The notes: generated by a model not told the origin, from the sequence alone. Positions 51,865 through 61,691 are shown, counted from the stretch's first letter. The stretch: 64,000 bases of DNA from Fimivicinus intestinavium (GCA_018715765.1 DVKY01000038.1:1-64000), one strand, 5' to 3'. Numbers and translations: made by a program.

Positions 51865-52710
51865 TTACGCGGTGAAACACTGCACCCAATAGAGGGTGTC
51901 CCCCTCCCGGATGCAGCCAACGCCGAGCTGTGTAAAGTCGGGGTTCAGAATGTTGGCGCGGTGCGCGCTGCTGCCCATCCAGCTCTGCATTACGTCCTCT
52001 GGGCTATCCTGCCCGCGCGCTATATTTTCACCGTACACATGGCTCGGGGGGAAGGCGGTAAAACAACTGCTCCCATCCGGCCTGGTGTGGGAATAGGATT
52101 TGGTCAGCTCCACTGCGCGCAGGTGCGCCGTATCCCGCAGGGAAGCGGTAACGGTGAGCGCAGGCAGGCCGTTTTGTGCACGCTGCTCATTCACAAGGCG
52201 CGCCACCTGCGTTTCATAACCAGTCAAAAAGGCGTTGTTGTTCACAGCCGGCAGGGTTTCAGAGGCGGTTGCAGACCCTATCTCCCGCTGTGTGGTGGGA
52301 GCGGGAGCAGCGGTTGGCGCAACGGTAGCCGCTGCCGTCGCCCGTTGTGTGGCGGCCACTGTGGATTTGCCCGGCGTTTGAGCGGCAGCGGGCGGCATTG
52401 GAGCGGCAGAGGCTGCGGCCGCTTTGTTGGCGCTGCTCTCCGGCCTGGTGCCAGCTGTGGTGGCTTCCCGTGCGGCGGCGCTTTGCAAGGCCTGCGTTTG
52501 CCGGAGTTCCGGCTCTGCGCAAGCAGTGTCACCAGACTGTGAGGCAGGCATTGTGTCCGGCTCGGACGCACGGCTTGCGCGCTCGCTTTCCCACATGCGG
52601 GAGGGCTCCATCTCAGTGTCCTGTGCCGGTGCGCATGCTGCGAGGCACAGCGGAAGGATACAGGCTGCCAGAAACAGCGGCCCCAAGCGCACGATTCTGT
52701 TTTGTTTCAT
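51865..52710 (-). CDS. CAP-domain (SCP/PR1-like) lipoprotein
   Basis: A 281-residue lipoprotein with lipobox LAAC (about Cys 26). A long Ala/Thr/Pro/Ser-rich linker (about 30-150) leads to a CAP domain (about 160-280), as in B. subtilis YkwD, with LVNEQRAQNGLPAL, AVELTKSYSHTRPDGSS, HVYGENIARG and SWMGSSAHRANILNPDFTQLGVG. The His and Glu residues of the CAP cavity are kept. It sits outside the cell on the membrane; the role of bacterial CAP proteins is mostly unknown. The start is either 52710 or four codons earlier; both have AAAGG-type sites. Confidence 0.88.
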   Translation of the reverse strand: MKQNRIVRLGPLFLAACILPLCLAACAPAQDTEMEPSRMWESERASRASEPDTMPASQSGDTACAEPELRQTQALQSAAAREATTAGTRPESSANKAAAASAAPMPPAAAQTPGKSTVAATQRATAAATVAPTAAPAPTTQREIGSATASETLPAVNNNAFLTGYETQVARLVNEQRAQNGLPALTVTASLRDTAHLRAVELTKSYSHTRPDGSSCFTAFPPSHVYGENIARGQDSPEDVMQSWMGSSAHRANILNPDFTQLGVGCIREGDTLYWVQCFTA

Positions 52711-52842
52711 CCCTTTAACCATCCTTTCCCTTTTCCTCAGCGGGAAGAAGAAGGCAACGGCTCCGCCCGGCGGTGTGAGACCATAGCGTTTGAAGCCGCT
52801 GCGTCTCTATCCGTTGAAGAATGATTCTCCATATCGTCATTT

Positions 52843-52870
52843 ATTGTAGCAGATTGACGAAGGGTGTCAA
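52843..52870 (-). promoter_or_regulatory. Promoter of the CAP-domain lipoprotein gene
   Basis: Minus strand TTGACA (52865-52870), 16-base spacer, TACAAT (52843-52848). Confidence 0.7.
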
Positions 52871-52940
52871 TGAGATAAAAGAAAAACAGCCTGCGCACAA
52901 AACAGAAAAAACAATTTCAGATGAAAAAGAAAAAGCTGAC

Positions 52941-52977
52941 GGCCCCGCTCAATCCCCTTTGCGGATTGAACGGGGCC
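52941..52977 (-). terminator. Terminator of the MarR-ABC operon
   Basis: Minus strand GGCCCCGTTCAATCC / GGATTGAGCGGGGCC (one G-U pair), seven-base loop, then GTCAGCTTTTT. It lies just beyond the last ABC gene. Confidence 0.8.
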
Positions 52978-53001
52978 TGTTTCAGACTCGGTAGATTGTG
53001 C

Positions 53002-54900
53002 TTATGCGCCGATTGCGTTGCCGGTATATAGCTGATAATACCTGCCCTTTTGCGCGATCAGCTGGTCGTGCGTGCCGCGCTCAATGATCCGGCCCTGCTC
53101 CAGCACCATGATGCAGTCGGAGTTGCGCACGGTAGACAGCCTGTGCGCAATCACAAAGGTGGTGCGCCCTTTCATTAGGCGATCCATCCCCTCCTGCACC
53201 AGCGCCTCTGTGCGGGTATCGATGGAAGAGGTCGCCTCGTCCAGAATCAGCACCGGCGGGTCGGCGACCGCGGCACGTGCGATGGAGAGCAGCTGCCGCT
53301 GCCCCTGGCTGAGGTTTGCGCCATCCCCTGTCAGCATGGTCTGGTAGCCATCCGGCAGCCGCTTAATAAAGCTGTGCGCATTTGCAAGCTTTGCGGCCGC
53401 GATGCATTCCTCATCCGTTGCGTCCAGCCTTCCGTAGCGGATGTTTTCCATGACGGTGCCGGTAAAAAGGTGGGTATCCTGTAGCACCATGCCAAGCGAG
53501 CGGCGGAGATCCGATTTCCTGATCTTATTGATATTGATGTCATCATAGCGGATCTTACCATCCTGAATATCGTAGAACCGGTTAATCAGGTTGGTGATGG
53601 TTGTTTTGCCTGCGCCTGTTGAGCCGACAAAGGCAATTTTCTGCCCCGGCGTGGCGTAGAGCTCGATGTTGTGCAGCACCATTTTGTCATCCTGATAGCC
53701 AAAGTCCACGTCGTGGAAGGTGATATCGCCCTCCAGCTTTGTGTAGGTCACACTCCCATCCGCCTGATGGGGGTGCTTCCAGGCCCAGAGGTGCGTGCGT
53801 TCCTTCGTCTCAGCCAGGCTGCCATCCGGGTTTTCACGGGCGTTCACGAGCTCCACATAACCGTGATCTTCTTCCGGCTTTTCATCCATCAGCTGAAACA
53901 CGCGCTGTGCGCCGGCCATCGCCATAACGATGCTGTTGAGCTGCTGGCTGATTTGGGTGACGGGTTGTGTAAAATTCTTATTAAGCGTTAAAAAAGAGAC
54001 CAGCGTGCCAAGCGTCAGCCCGGAATAGCCGCCCAACGCCAGCACAGCGCCCGCGACCGCGCAAAGCACATAGCTGATGTTGCCGAGGTTCGCGTTGACC
54101 GGCATTAGGATGTTGGCAAACTTATTGGCCAGGTTGGCGCTTTCCCGCAGCTCCTGATTCAGGGCGCGAAACTGCTCCAGGCTTTTCTCCTCGTGGCAGA
54201 ACACCTTCACGACCTTTTGACCATCCATCATCTCTTCGATATATCCGTTGACGGCGCCAAGATCCTTTTGCTGCTTTGCAAAGTATTTAGAAGATTTTCC
54301 TCCGAGCTTTGAGGTCACAAACAGCATGAGGCCAACCATGGCCAGCGTTATCAGCGTCAGAGGAATATCCAGCACGACCATGCTCACAAAAGTGGTCAGA
54401 ATGGTGACGCAGGAGTTGATTACCTGGGGAATGCTCTGGCTGATCAGCTGCCGGAGCGTATCCACGTCGTTTGTGTAAACGGACATGATATCTCCATGCG
54501 CATGCGTGTCGAAATATGGAATCGGCAGGGATTCCATGTGCGAAAACAACTCCACCCGGAGGTTACGCATGGTACCCTGGCTGATATTCACCATAATTCG
54601 GTTATAGGCATAGGCGCACAGGATACCGGCCCCATAGACAGCCGCAAGCGAAAGCAGGGCGGCCGCCAGCGATGAAAAATCGGGCGACTGCGCTTGCGCC
54701 AGCGGAATAATATAATCGTCGATCAGGCTCTGCATGAATAACGTGCCCCTCAGCGTGGCCAGAGCGGAGCCCAGAATGCACACGATGACCAGAAAAAAGG
54801 AGAATTTGTAATTGCGGAGCATGTAGCCCAGCACGCGCTTGAGCACGCGGACGGAATCTTTGGCGCTGATTTTGGCGCCGGCTTTTTTTTGCTGCATCAT
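53002..54900 (-). CDS. Heterodimeric ABC multidrug-type exporter, catalytically complete subunit
   Basis: A 632-residue half-transporter. Six membrane segments (about 30-325), then a linker with a charged insertion (about 345-385, RENPDGSLAETKERTHLWAW), then the nucleotide-binding domain with Walker A GSTGAGKTTITN, signature LSQGQRQLLSIARAA, Walker B LILDEATSSID with the catalytic Glu, and IAHRLSTV. It matches the active-site-bearing subunit of TM287/288- and BmrCD-type heterodimers. It starts in a four-base overlap with its partner's stop. Confidence 0.92.
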   Translation of the reverse strand: MMQQKKAGAKISAKDSVRVLKRVLGYMLRNYKFSFFLVIVCILGSALATLRGTLFMQSLIDDYIIPLAQAQSPDFSSLAAALLSLAAVYGAGILCAYAYNRIMVNISQGTMRNLRVELFSHMESLPIPYFDTHAHGDIMSVYTNDVDTLRQLISQSIPQVINSCVTILTTFVSMVVLDIPLTLITLAMVGLMLFVTSKLGGKSSKYFAKQQKDLGAVNGYIEEMMDGQKVVKVFCHEEKSLEQFRALNQELRESANLANKFANILMPVNANLGNISYVLCAVAGAVLALGGYSGLTLGTLVSFLTLNKNFTQPVTQISQQLNSIVMAMAGAQRVFQLMDEKPEEDHGYVELVNARENPDGSLAETKERTHLWAWKHPHQADGSVTYTKLEGDITFHDVDFGYQDDKMVLHNIELYATPGQKIAFVGSTGAGKTTITNLINRFYDIQDGKIRYDDININKIRKSDLRRSLGMVLQDTHLFTGTVMENIRYGRLDATDEECIAAAKLANAHSFIKRLPDGYQTMLTGDGANLSQGQRQLLSIARAAVADPPVLILDEATSSIDTRTEALVQEGMDRLMKGRTTFVIAHRLSTVRNSDCIMVLEQGRIIERGTHDQLIAQKGRYYQLYTGNAIGA

Positions 54901-56678
54901 TTTGAAGCACCGTCCTTTCCGTCTTCTGTGCCGGCGGAGGGCTGTTGATCAAAATCGCCGCCGCCCTGCATCTGCGTTTCGTAGATTTCCTGATAAATCG
55001 CATTTGTCCGAAGCAGGTTTTCATGCGTGTCAAACCCGTTGATTTTGCCGTCCTCCAGAACCAGAATCCGGTCTGCGTCCTGAACGCTGGAGATGCGCTG
55101 GGCGATGATCAGCTTGGTCGTACCCGGTATTTTGCGTGCAAAAGCCCGGCGGATTTTTGCATCGGTCGCGGTATCCACCGCGCTGGTGGAATCATCCAGA
55201 ATCAGTACCTTCGGCTTCTTCAACAGCGCCCTGGCGATACAGAGCCGCTGTTTCTGGCCGCCGGAAACATTGCTGCCGCCCTGCTCGATCCAGGTGTTGT
55301 ATTTTTCGGGGAAGCGCTCTATGAATTCATCCGCGCAGGCCTGCCGGCAGGCCTCCTCGCATTCCTCCTGCGTGGCGTCTTCCTTGCCCCAGCGCAGGTT
55401 ATCCAGTATCGTGCCGGAAAAGAGGACGTTTTTTTGCAGCACGACGGCCACCTGATTGCGCAGCGTTTCCATATCGTAGGCGCGCACGTCTTTTCCGCCC
55501 ACGCGCACGGCGCCGCTGTCCACATCGTACAAGCGGCTGATAAGGCTGACCAGGCTGGATTTGCCGCAGCCGGTGCCGCCGATGATGCCGATTGTTTCGC
55601 CAGAACGGATGTGCAGATCAATATCGTGCAGCGCTTCTTCCCCGCTGCCGTGCTTGTAGGAGAAATGCACGTGGTCAAAATCAATGCTGCCGTCCGCAAT
55701 TTCGGTGACAGGCTGCTCCGGGTTTGTCAAATCCGGCTGTTCCTCCAGCACCTGCGCAATACGCCTGCCGCTTGCGGCGCTCATGGTCAGCATCACAAAG
55801 ATCATGGAGAGCATCATCAGCGACATCAGCACGCTCATCACATAGCTGAACATGGAGGTCAGCTCGCCCGTCGTCATGCTGCCGCTTACAATGAATCTGG
55901 CTCCGAACCAGGACAGGGCAATGATGCACCCATATATGACCAGCATCATGACGGGATTGTTCAGCGCCAAGAGCCCTTCTGCTTTGACAAACAGGCGATA
56001 AAGATTTTTTGCAGCCCTGGAAAATTTTTCGTTCTCATGCTCTTCCCGGACATAGGCTTTCACCACGCGGATTGCGGAGACGTTTTCCTGCACACTGGCA
56101 TTCAGATCGTCATATTTGCGGAATACCTGGTCAAAGGTTTTCATGGTTTTGAGCATAATGAAGATCAAGGCCGCCGCCAGCACAGCGATGGCAATGAGAA
56201 AAATCAGGCTTAGCCTTAAATTGATGAAAAAGCACATGAACATGCTGCAAATCAGCATGAGCGGCGCGCGAACTGTAATGCGCAGAATCATCTGATAAGC
56301 ATTCTGCACGTTGGTTACATCCGTCGTCATACGGGTGACCAGGCCAGCCGTGCTGTATTTGTCAATGTTGGAGAAAGAAAATCGCTGAATGTTGGCATAC
56401 ATGCCGTCCCTCAGGTTGCAGGCGAACCCGGAAGAGGCTGCCGCCGCATATTTTCCCGCCAAAAATCCAAACAACAGGCTGAGAAAAGCCATTGCCAGCA
56501 TGATAGCGCCATAAAGGCAGATCTGTCCAAGATCTCCCGCTTCAATTCCCCGGTCGATAATCTGCGCTGTGATGAAGGGGATGAGCACTTCCATCAGCAC
56601 CTCCAGCGCCGTAAAAACGGGAGTCAGCAGGGAAACCTTGCGATATGCCCCGATCTGCCGAAACAGCGTTTTAATCAT
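54897..56678 (-). CDS. Heterodimeric ABC multidrug-type exporter, degenerate-site subunit
   Basis: A 593-residue half-transporter and partner of the preceding entry. Walker A GGTGCGKSSLVS and signature VSGGQKQRLCIARAL are intact, but Walker B reads LILDDSTSAVD with Asp in place of the catalytic Glu, and the switch region reads IIAQRISS with Gln in place of His. These are the hallmarks of the degenerate half of asymmetric exporters. The start at 56678 has AAAGGAGG upstream and overlaps the MarR stop by four bases, so regulator and exporter are one operon. Confidence 0.92.
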   Translation of the reverse strand: MIKTLFRQIGAYRKVSLLTPVFTALEVLMEVLIPFITAQIIDRGIEAGDLGQICLYGAIMLAMAFLSLLFGFLAGKYAAAASSGFACNLRDGMYANIQRFSFSNIDKYSTAGLVTRMTTDVTNVQNAYQMILRITVRAPLMLICSMFMCFFINLRLSLIFLIAIAVLAAALIFIMLKTMKTFDQVFRKYDDLNASVQENVSAIRVVKAYVREEHENEKFSRAAKNLYRLFVKAEGLLALNNPVMMLVIYGCIIALSWFGARFIVSGSMTTGELTSMFSYVMSVLMSLMMLSMIFVMLTMSAASGRRIAQVLEEQPDLTNPEQPVTEIADGSIDFDHVHFSYKHGSGEEALHDIDLHIRSGETIGIIGGTGCGKSSLVSLISRLYDVDSGAVRVGGKDVRAYDMETLRNQVAVVLQKNVLFSGTILDNLRWGKEDATQEECEEACRQACADEFIERFPEKYNTWIEQGGSNVSGGQKQRLCIARALLKKPKVLILDDSTSAVDTATDAKIRRAFARKIPGTTKLIIAQRISSVQDADRILVLEDGKINGFDTHENLLRTNAIYQEIYETQMQGGGDFDQQPSAGTEDGKDGASK

Positions 56679-57124
56679 ATGGCATTCCTCCTTTTGCTTT
56701 CTTGCTTCAGATTGGCCAGCATGGTGCGCAGGCTGTTCTCCAGAATTTGCAGCTCCGGCTCTGGAATTTCCCGGCACAGGCAGGCCTGCTTTTTTTTCAG
56801 GCTGGCCTCAATTTGCCGTTCCGCCCGGCGCGCCTTATCTGTGAGGACAATCCGCTTTTTGCGATCGTCCGCCGGCTCGGTGGTCAGTTCCAGATAGCCT
56901 TTTTTCCGCAGTTCCTTTAAGGTGCAGGAAATGGCGGATTTAGAAATTCCGCTTTTTAAATGAAGATCGGTTGCGTAGAGAACGGCGCCTTTTTGAGTGA
57001 GCAGATAATCCAGCAGCAGGCCTTGCGAGGAGATCAGGCCGTATTGCTCCAAAACCTCCCGCCCGGATTGCTCCAGGGCGGTGTGCAGCTGCTTAATCAG
57101 CCAGATGATCTGATAGCTCTTCAT
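56675..57124 (-). CDS. MarR-family regulator of the ABC exporter operon
   Basis: A 149-residue winged-helix repressor. The recognition region is ATDLHLKSGISKSAISCTLKELRKKGYLEL followed by the wing PADDRKKRIVLTDKA, the MarR signature. It should repress its own operon and release DNA on binding a drug-like or phenolic ligand. The ATG has AAAGGAG nine bases upstream. Confidence 0.92.
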   Translation of the reverse strand: MKSYQIIWLIKQLHTALEQSGREVLEQYGLISSQGLLLDYLLTQKGAVLYATDLHLKSGISKSAISCTLKELRKKGYLELTTEPADDRKKRIVLTDKARRAERQIEASLKKKQACLCREIPEPELQILENSLRTMLANLKQESKRRNAI

Positions 57125-57161
57125 CTGCCAGCGCTCCTTTTGAAAAGATGTTCAGGCGTTG

Positions 57162-57181
57162 ATTGTTTGTTTAAAAACAAT
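57162..57181. promoter_or_regulatory. Inverted repeat, candidate MarR operator
   Basis: ATTGTTT-GTTTAA-AAACAAT, seven-base arms, 38 bases before the MarR start and downstream of a minus-strand TACAAT (-10-like) box. The place and size fit an autoregulatory operator. Confidence 0.55.
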
Positions 57182-57239
57182 CCGCCTGTAAACCATTGTA
57201 CTCATTTTTGCTTGCAAGTGAATTCAAAAAATGTTATTG

Positions 57240-57260
57240 TTAATAAAAAAGTTTTATTAA
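57240..57260. promoter_or_regulatory. Inverted repeat between the divergent MarR and LysR genes
   Basis: TTAATAAAA-AAG-TTTTATTAA, perfect nine-base arms, 67 bases before the LysR start. It may be an operator for either regulator. Confidence 0.45.
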
Positions 57261-57326
57261 TCCCGGCGGACTGGGCCGGAGCGCTCCGGCCCGCCGGTCA
57301 TGATTCTGCGATTGGAGGCAAGAGGC

Positions 57327-58250
57327 TTGAATACGTTTCAGCTAAGCTGCTTCCTGGCGGTAGCGGAAAATCTGAGCTTTGCGCGGGCTGCGGAGCAGTT
57401 AAATGTCACACAGCCTGCGGTGACCCATCAGATCCGCTCGCTCGAGGAGGAGCTCAATGTTAAGCTGTTGAAAAGAACCACGCGTACAGTGGAGATAACC
57501 ACCGCCGGATATGCGTTTTTAGGGGACGCCAGAAATATGCTGGCCATCTCCATGCGGGCGAAAAAGCGTTTTGAAACGCCTTTGGGCAGCGAGCCGCAGC
57601 CGTTTGCCATTGGATGCCACAGCGACACGCATCTGTTCTTGCTGCCGGAGGTTTTGCACCGGCTGACAGAGCAGTTCCCGCACCTGCATCCGCTTTTGCG
57701 GACAGTTCCGTTTCAGCACCTGTATCGCCTTTTGGAGGAGGAAGAGGTTGATGTAATCATTGGGTTTCGGGAGCCGGATTCCAGAAAAACGCCCGGCGTT
57801 TATCGGGAATTGCAAAAATCGCCCATTGTATGCCTTTGCAGCGCAGACAATCCACTGGCTGCTGAGGGCAGCGTGGATTTTGAGCGGCTTAGAGCAGAGC
57901 GGTTGGTTTTAAACGCTCCGGTTGCCGCTCCATCGGCCATTGCCCAGCTACAGGGGATTTTGATGGAGGGGCGGCCCTTTTCTGAGCTTTATTTCTGCCA
58001 GTCCGCAGAGGCCGTGGTGGTGCTTGTGCAGGCAGGGATGGGTATTGCGCTGCTGCCGGAGCTATTGATCCCGCCCTCTTTGCCTCTCGCGCGTCTGCCC
58101 ATCACGGGGGTAGGGGCCATTTCCTTCGGCCTTTACTATAAGAGCTTGCAGGGGAATACGCCGCTGAGAAGCTTTTTGCACATCATGCAGGAGGAGATGA
58201 GAAGGCCGCCTCAGCGGGAAACGCCGCAAAACACGGCCACCCTGCGTTAA
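57327..58250 (+). CDS. LysR-family transcriptional regulator
   Basis: A 307-residue regulator. The N-terminal helix-turn-helix is FLAVAENLSFARAAEQLNVTQPAVTHQIRSLE, followed by a periplasmic-binding-like effector domain (about 90-295). The start is TTG at 57327 with GGAGG nine bases upstream. It is divergent from the MarR operon, and no metabolic gene stands beside it, so the regulated gene is unknown; it could control the exporter operon or itself. Confidence 0.9.
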   Translation: MNTFQLSCFLAVAENLSFARAAEQLNVTQPAVTHQIRSLEEELNVKLLKRTTRTVEITTAGYAFLGDARNMLAISMRAKKRFETPLGSEPQPFAIGCHSDTHLFLLPEVLHRLTEQFPHLHPLLRTVPFQHLYRLLEEEEVDVIIGFREPDSRKTPGVYRELQKSPIVCLCSADNPLAAEGSVDFERLRAERLVLNAPVAAPSAIAQLQGILMEGRPFSELYFCQSAEAVVVLVQAGMGIALLPELLIPPSLPLARLPITGVGAISFGLYYKSLQGNTPLRSFLHIMQEEMRRPPQRETPQNTATLR

Positions 58251-58537
58251 GAAAAGGCTGCGCGCGGGCGCTGGGCGGCAAGCTTTCGTTTTTAGAGGAG
58301 CTGTCTTTGGCTGTTGGACGGGTGGCGTCAAAGCGCCTTTTGTGCGCCGGAGGAAAGGAGCTCTTCCAAACTTCAAAAAAATTTTGCGGAAACATTGCTT
58401 TTTCCGCGCAAACATGTGAAAATAAAAAGAAATGATTGCATCGGCAAAATAAGGCCGCAGCGGTTTCTCTCTGCGGCCGCATTTCCGGCTTCGTGATTTT
58501 CGCCGCCGGTGCAACCCCATGCAAAGGAGAGAACGCA
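58251..58537 (+). other. hisS upstream region with two hairpins
   Basis: Two stems are seen: GCGGAAA/TTTCCGC (58386-58407) and GGCCGCAG/CTGCGGCC (58453-58478). Neither is followed by a good T run. The sequence GGGTGG near 58320 recalls part of the T-box core, but the rest of that core is missing. No leader peptide with His codons was found. Confidence 0.3.
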
Positions 58538-59887
58538 ATGGCACTGCTGACGCAAAGCATCAAGGGCACGCAGGATACGCTGCCTGCTGAGAGCTATAAA
58601 AACCAGTACCTGGAGCAATCCATGCTGGAGATCGCGCGGAATTTCGGCTATCATGAAATCCGCACGCCGGTTTTTGAGCATACAGAGCTTTTCCAGCGCT
58701 CTGTCGGGGATACGACTGACGTTGTGCAGAAGGAGATGTATACCTTCGACGATAAGGGGGGACGCTCCATCACCCTGCGCCCGGAGGGGACGGCCGGCGC
58801 GGTGCGCGCGTTTCTGGAGCACGGGCTGCACAATGAGGCCCTGCCGCAAAAGGTCTGTTACCTTACCTCCTGCTATCGTTATGAAAAGCCGCAGGCAGGG
58901 CGGCTTCGTGAATTCCATCAGTTCGGCGTTGAGTGCCTGGGCGCGGCGGCCCCCGCTGCGGATGCGGAGATTATCTCTCTGGCGGCGAATATTTTTGATT
59001 TCCTCGGCGTCGAGCATCTGCACCTCGAGCTTAATTCCATTGGCTGCCCTGCCTGCCGGGCAGAATACCATAAGGCGCTGTACGATTATTTCAGCGCTCG
59101 TAAGGGAGAACTGTGCGAAACCTGCCAGAGCAGGCTGGAGCGCAACCCTATGCGCATTCTGGACTGTAAGAGCCCCGTCTGCCAGGAGATCGCAAAGGGC
59201 GCGCCGTTGATGCTGGATTACCTCTGTGAGGATTGCAGGGCGCATTTTGAGCGCGTCAAGGCCTATCTGGATGCAATGGAGATTGCTTATACCATCAACC
59301 CCCGCATTGTGCGCGGGCTGGATTACTACACGCGCACGGTGTTTGAATTCGTCTCCGATGAGATCGGCGCGCAGGGCACAGTGTGCGGCGGCGGGCGGTA
59401 TGACGGCCTTGTGGAGGAGCTCGGCGGCCCGCATGTGCCGTCCCTGGGCTTTGCCATGGGGCTTGAGCGGCTGATGCTGCTGATGCAGGCGCAAAAAACG
59501 CCCTTCCCGGAAGCGCCCGGGTGTGATCTTTATATCGCTGCCATGGGCGACAGGGCGATGGTTGAGGCGGTTAAAATGACAGCCGCCGTCCGGGAGGATG
59601 GAATGGCGGCGCAATATGACCTGGCAGGCCGTTCTGTAAAGGCGCAGATGAAATATGCCAACAAGCTCGGCGCCCGCTATACCATGGTGCTTGGAGACAG
59701 CGAGCTTGATACAGGCAGGGCTGCGCTTAAAAATATGGAGACGGGGGAAACGCAGGAGGTGGAGCTCGCCTCTTTTGCGGAGGATTTTATGGGAATGGTT
59801 GTGCATGAGACCGCCAACCAGCTTGCGGATTTTTTAAATGAGGAAGGCGCCGGCGATTTGCAGGCGCTTCTGGGAGGGAATGTATAA
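58538..59887 (+). CDS. hisS: Histidyl-tRNA synthetase
   Basis: A 449-residue class II synthetase. Motif 2 is TSCYRYEKPQAGRLREFHQFG, the histidine-specific block is RGLDYYTRTVFEF, and motif 3 is GFAMGLERLML. Between motif 2 and the histidine block an insertion holds four Cys pairs (CPAC, CETC, CKSPVC, CEDC), as in many clostridial HisRS, likely a zinc or structural site. The ATG has AAAGGAG eight bases upstream. The stop overlaps aspS by one base. Confidence 0.95.
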   Translation: MALLTQSIKGTQDTLPAESYKNQYLEQSMLEIARNFGYHEIRTPVFEHTELFQRSVGDTTDVVQKEMYTFDDKGGRSITLRPEGTAGAVRAFLEHGLHNEALPQKVCYLTSCYRYEKPQAGRLREFHQFGVECLGAAAPAADAEIISLAANIFDFLGVEHLHLELNSIGCPACRAEYHKALYDYFSARKGELCETCQSRLERNPMRILDCKSPVCQEIAKGAPLMLDYLCEDCRAHFERVKAYLDAMEIAYTINPRIVRGLDYYTRTVFEFVSDEIGAQGTVCGGGRYDGLVEELGGPHVPSLGFAMGLERLMLLMQAQKTPFPEAPGCDLYIAAMGDRAMVEAVKMTAAVREDGMAAQYDLAGRSVKAQMKYANKLGARYTMVLGDSELDTGRAALKNMETGETQEVELASFAEDFMGMVVHETANQLADFLNEEGAGDLQALLGGNV

Positions 59888-61665
59888 TGGACAACATGAC
59901 GGGCCTCAAGCGCACGCATTATTGCGGCGAACTGCGTATGCAGGATGTGGGGGCGGCAGTGACGGTGTGCGGCTGGGTGCAGCGCCAGCGTGATCTCGGC
60001 GCGTTGATCTTCATTGATCTGCGCGACCGCACCGGTATCGTTCAGCTTGCCTTTGACGAGCAGACGGAGAAGGCGGTGTTTGACAAGGCGTTTGGGGCGC
60101 GCAGCGAATACGTGCTTATGGCCAGGGGCATCGTGCGCGAACGCTCCAGCAAAAACCCGGAGCTTCCCACCGGTGAGATCGAGATCGCGGTGGACGACCT
60201 GCGCGTGCTTGCGCAGAGCGAGACGCCGCCGTTTGAGATCATTGAGAATTGCCCCACTGCGGAGCTGACGCGGCTGAAATACCGCTATCTTGACCTGCGC
60301 CGCCCGGATTTGCAGCGCAACATTTTGATGCGCCATAAGATTGCAAAGATCACGCGCGATTATTTTGATGAAAACGGCTTTATTGAAATTGAAACGCCGG
60401 TGCTTATTCGCTCCACGCCGGAGGGGGCGCGGGATTTTCTCGTTCCCAGCCGTCTGCACAACGGCTCGTTTTACGCTTTGCCGCAATCCCCGCAGCTTTA
60501 TAAGCAGCTGTCCATGGTGGCAGGCTTTGACCGCTATATGCAGATTGCGCGCTGTTTCCGCGATGAGGACCTGCGGGCGGATCGTCAGCCGGAATTCACG
60601 CAGATCGATGTGGAGATGTCCTTTGTGGATATGGAGGATGTGCTCGCCATCGGCGAGGGTTATATGAAGCGCGTGTTTAAAGAGGCGCTGGGCGTTGATA
60701 TCCCGCTCCCTCTGCCAAGGCTTACCTATCAGGAGGCGATGGAGCGCTATGGCTCCGATAAGCCGGATACGCGTTTCGGGATGGAGCTCTATGATCTGAC
60801 GGAACTTGTGCGGGGCTGCGGCTTCTCTGTCTTTTCCGGCGCTGTCGAAGGCGGCGGCACGGTGCGCGGCATCACGGCCAAGGGCGCAGCCAAAACGCTC
60901 ACCCGCAAGGAGATCGACAAGCTCACGGAGTTTGTGCGCGGCATCGGCGCCAAGGGCCTCGCCTGGGCTCGCCTTACGCCGGACGGCGTAGCCTCCTCCT
61001 TTGCCAAATTCATGACACAGGATGAGATGCAGGCGATCCTCGCCCGAGCCGGAGCGGAGACGGGTGACGTAGCGCTGATTGTGGCGGATACAGCGGTATC
61101 CCATGTGCTGCCGGTGCTGGGCGCGCTGCGCAATGAGGTGGCAAAGAAGCTCAATATCATTCCGCAGGATCAATATAATCTCCTCTGGATCACCGAATTT
61201 CCCTTCTTTGAATGGGATGAGGAGGCGAAAGCCTTTGTCGCCATGCATCATCCCTTCACCGCGCCAATGGATGAGTGCTTGGAATATCTGGAGACTGATA
61301 AGGCCAATGTGCGCGCAAAGGCCTATGACCTGGTGCTTAATGGCATCGAGCTCTCCAGCGGATCGATCCGTATCACGGATCCAACGCTGCAAAGCCGCAT
61401 CTTTTCTCTGCTCGGCCTGAGCGAGGAGGAGGCAAAGGCGAAGTTTGGCTACCTGCTCGACGCCTTCCGCTTTGGCGCGCCGCCGCATGGCGGCTTCGGC
61501 ATTGGCCTCGACCGGCTGGTGATGCAGATGCTTCGTTGTGAAACGCTGCGGGATGTTGTGGCGTATCCAAAGGTGCAGAATGCGAGCGAGCCTATGACGG
61601 AGTGCCCCGCTCCGGTGGATGGGGCGCAGCTCCAGGAGCTTGGCATCGGCCTGATGGAAGGCTAA
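59887..61665 (+). CDS. aspS: Aspartyl-tRNA synthetase
   Basis: A 592-residue bacterial-type class II synthetase: N-terminal OB-fold anticodon domain (VCGWVQRQRDLGALIFIDLRD), catalytic core with motif 2 FRDEDLRADRQPEFTQID, the bacterial GAD insertion (about 290-420), and motif 3 GFGIGLDRLVMQM. The hisS-aspS pair is a standard arrangement. Whether it also charges tRNA-Asn cannot be told by eye. Confidence 0.95.
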   Translation: MDNMTGLKRTHYCGELRMQDVGAAVTVCGWVQRQRDLGALIFIDLRDRTGIVQLAFDEQTEKAVFDKAFGARSEYVLMARGIVRERSSKNPELPTGEIEIAVDDLRVLAQSETPPFEIIENCPTAELTRLKYRYLDLRRPDLQRNILMRHKIAKITRDYFDENGFIEIETPVLIRSTPEGARDFLVPSRLHNGSFYALPQSPQLYKQLSMVAGFDRYMQIARCFRDEDLRADRQPEFTQIDVEMSFVDMEDVLAIGEGYMKRVFKEALGVDIPLPLPRLTYQEAMERYGSDKPDTRFGMELYDLTELVRGCGFSVFSGAVEGGGTVRGITAKGAAKTLTRKEIDKLTEFVRGIGAKGLAWARLTPDGVASSFAKFMTQDEMQAILARAGAETGDVALIVADTAVSHVLPVLGALRNEVAKKLNIIPQDQYNLLWITEFPFFEWDEEAKAFVAMHHPFTAPMDECLEYLETDKANVRAKAYDLVLNGIELSSGSIRITDPTLQSRIFSLLGLSEEEAKAKFGYLLDAFRFGAPPHGGFGIGLDRLVMQMLRCETLRDVVAYPKVQNASEPMTECPAPVDGAQLQELGIGLMEG

Positions 61666-61691
61666 ACAATTTGTGCGGAAAATAAAAGGAA

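Noticed and set aside
58251..58537. Possible T-box or His leader peptide before hisS
   Set aside because: Only GGGTGG is present, not the full T-box core, there is no terminator/antiterminator pair, and the short frames contain no His run.
58373..61488. Long minus-strand frames opposite hisS and aspS
   Set aside because: Both are shadows of synthetase genes with full motif sets; no start signal or recognisable domain on the minus strand.
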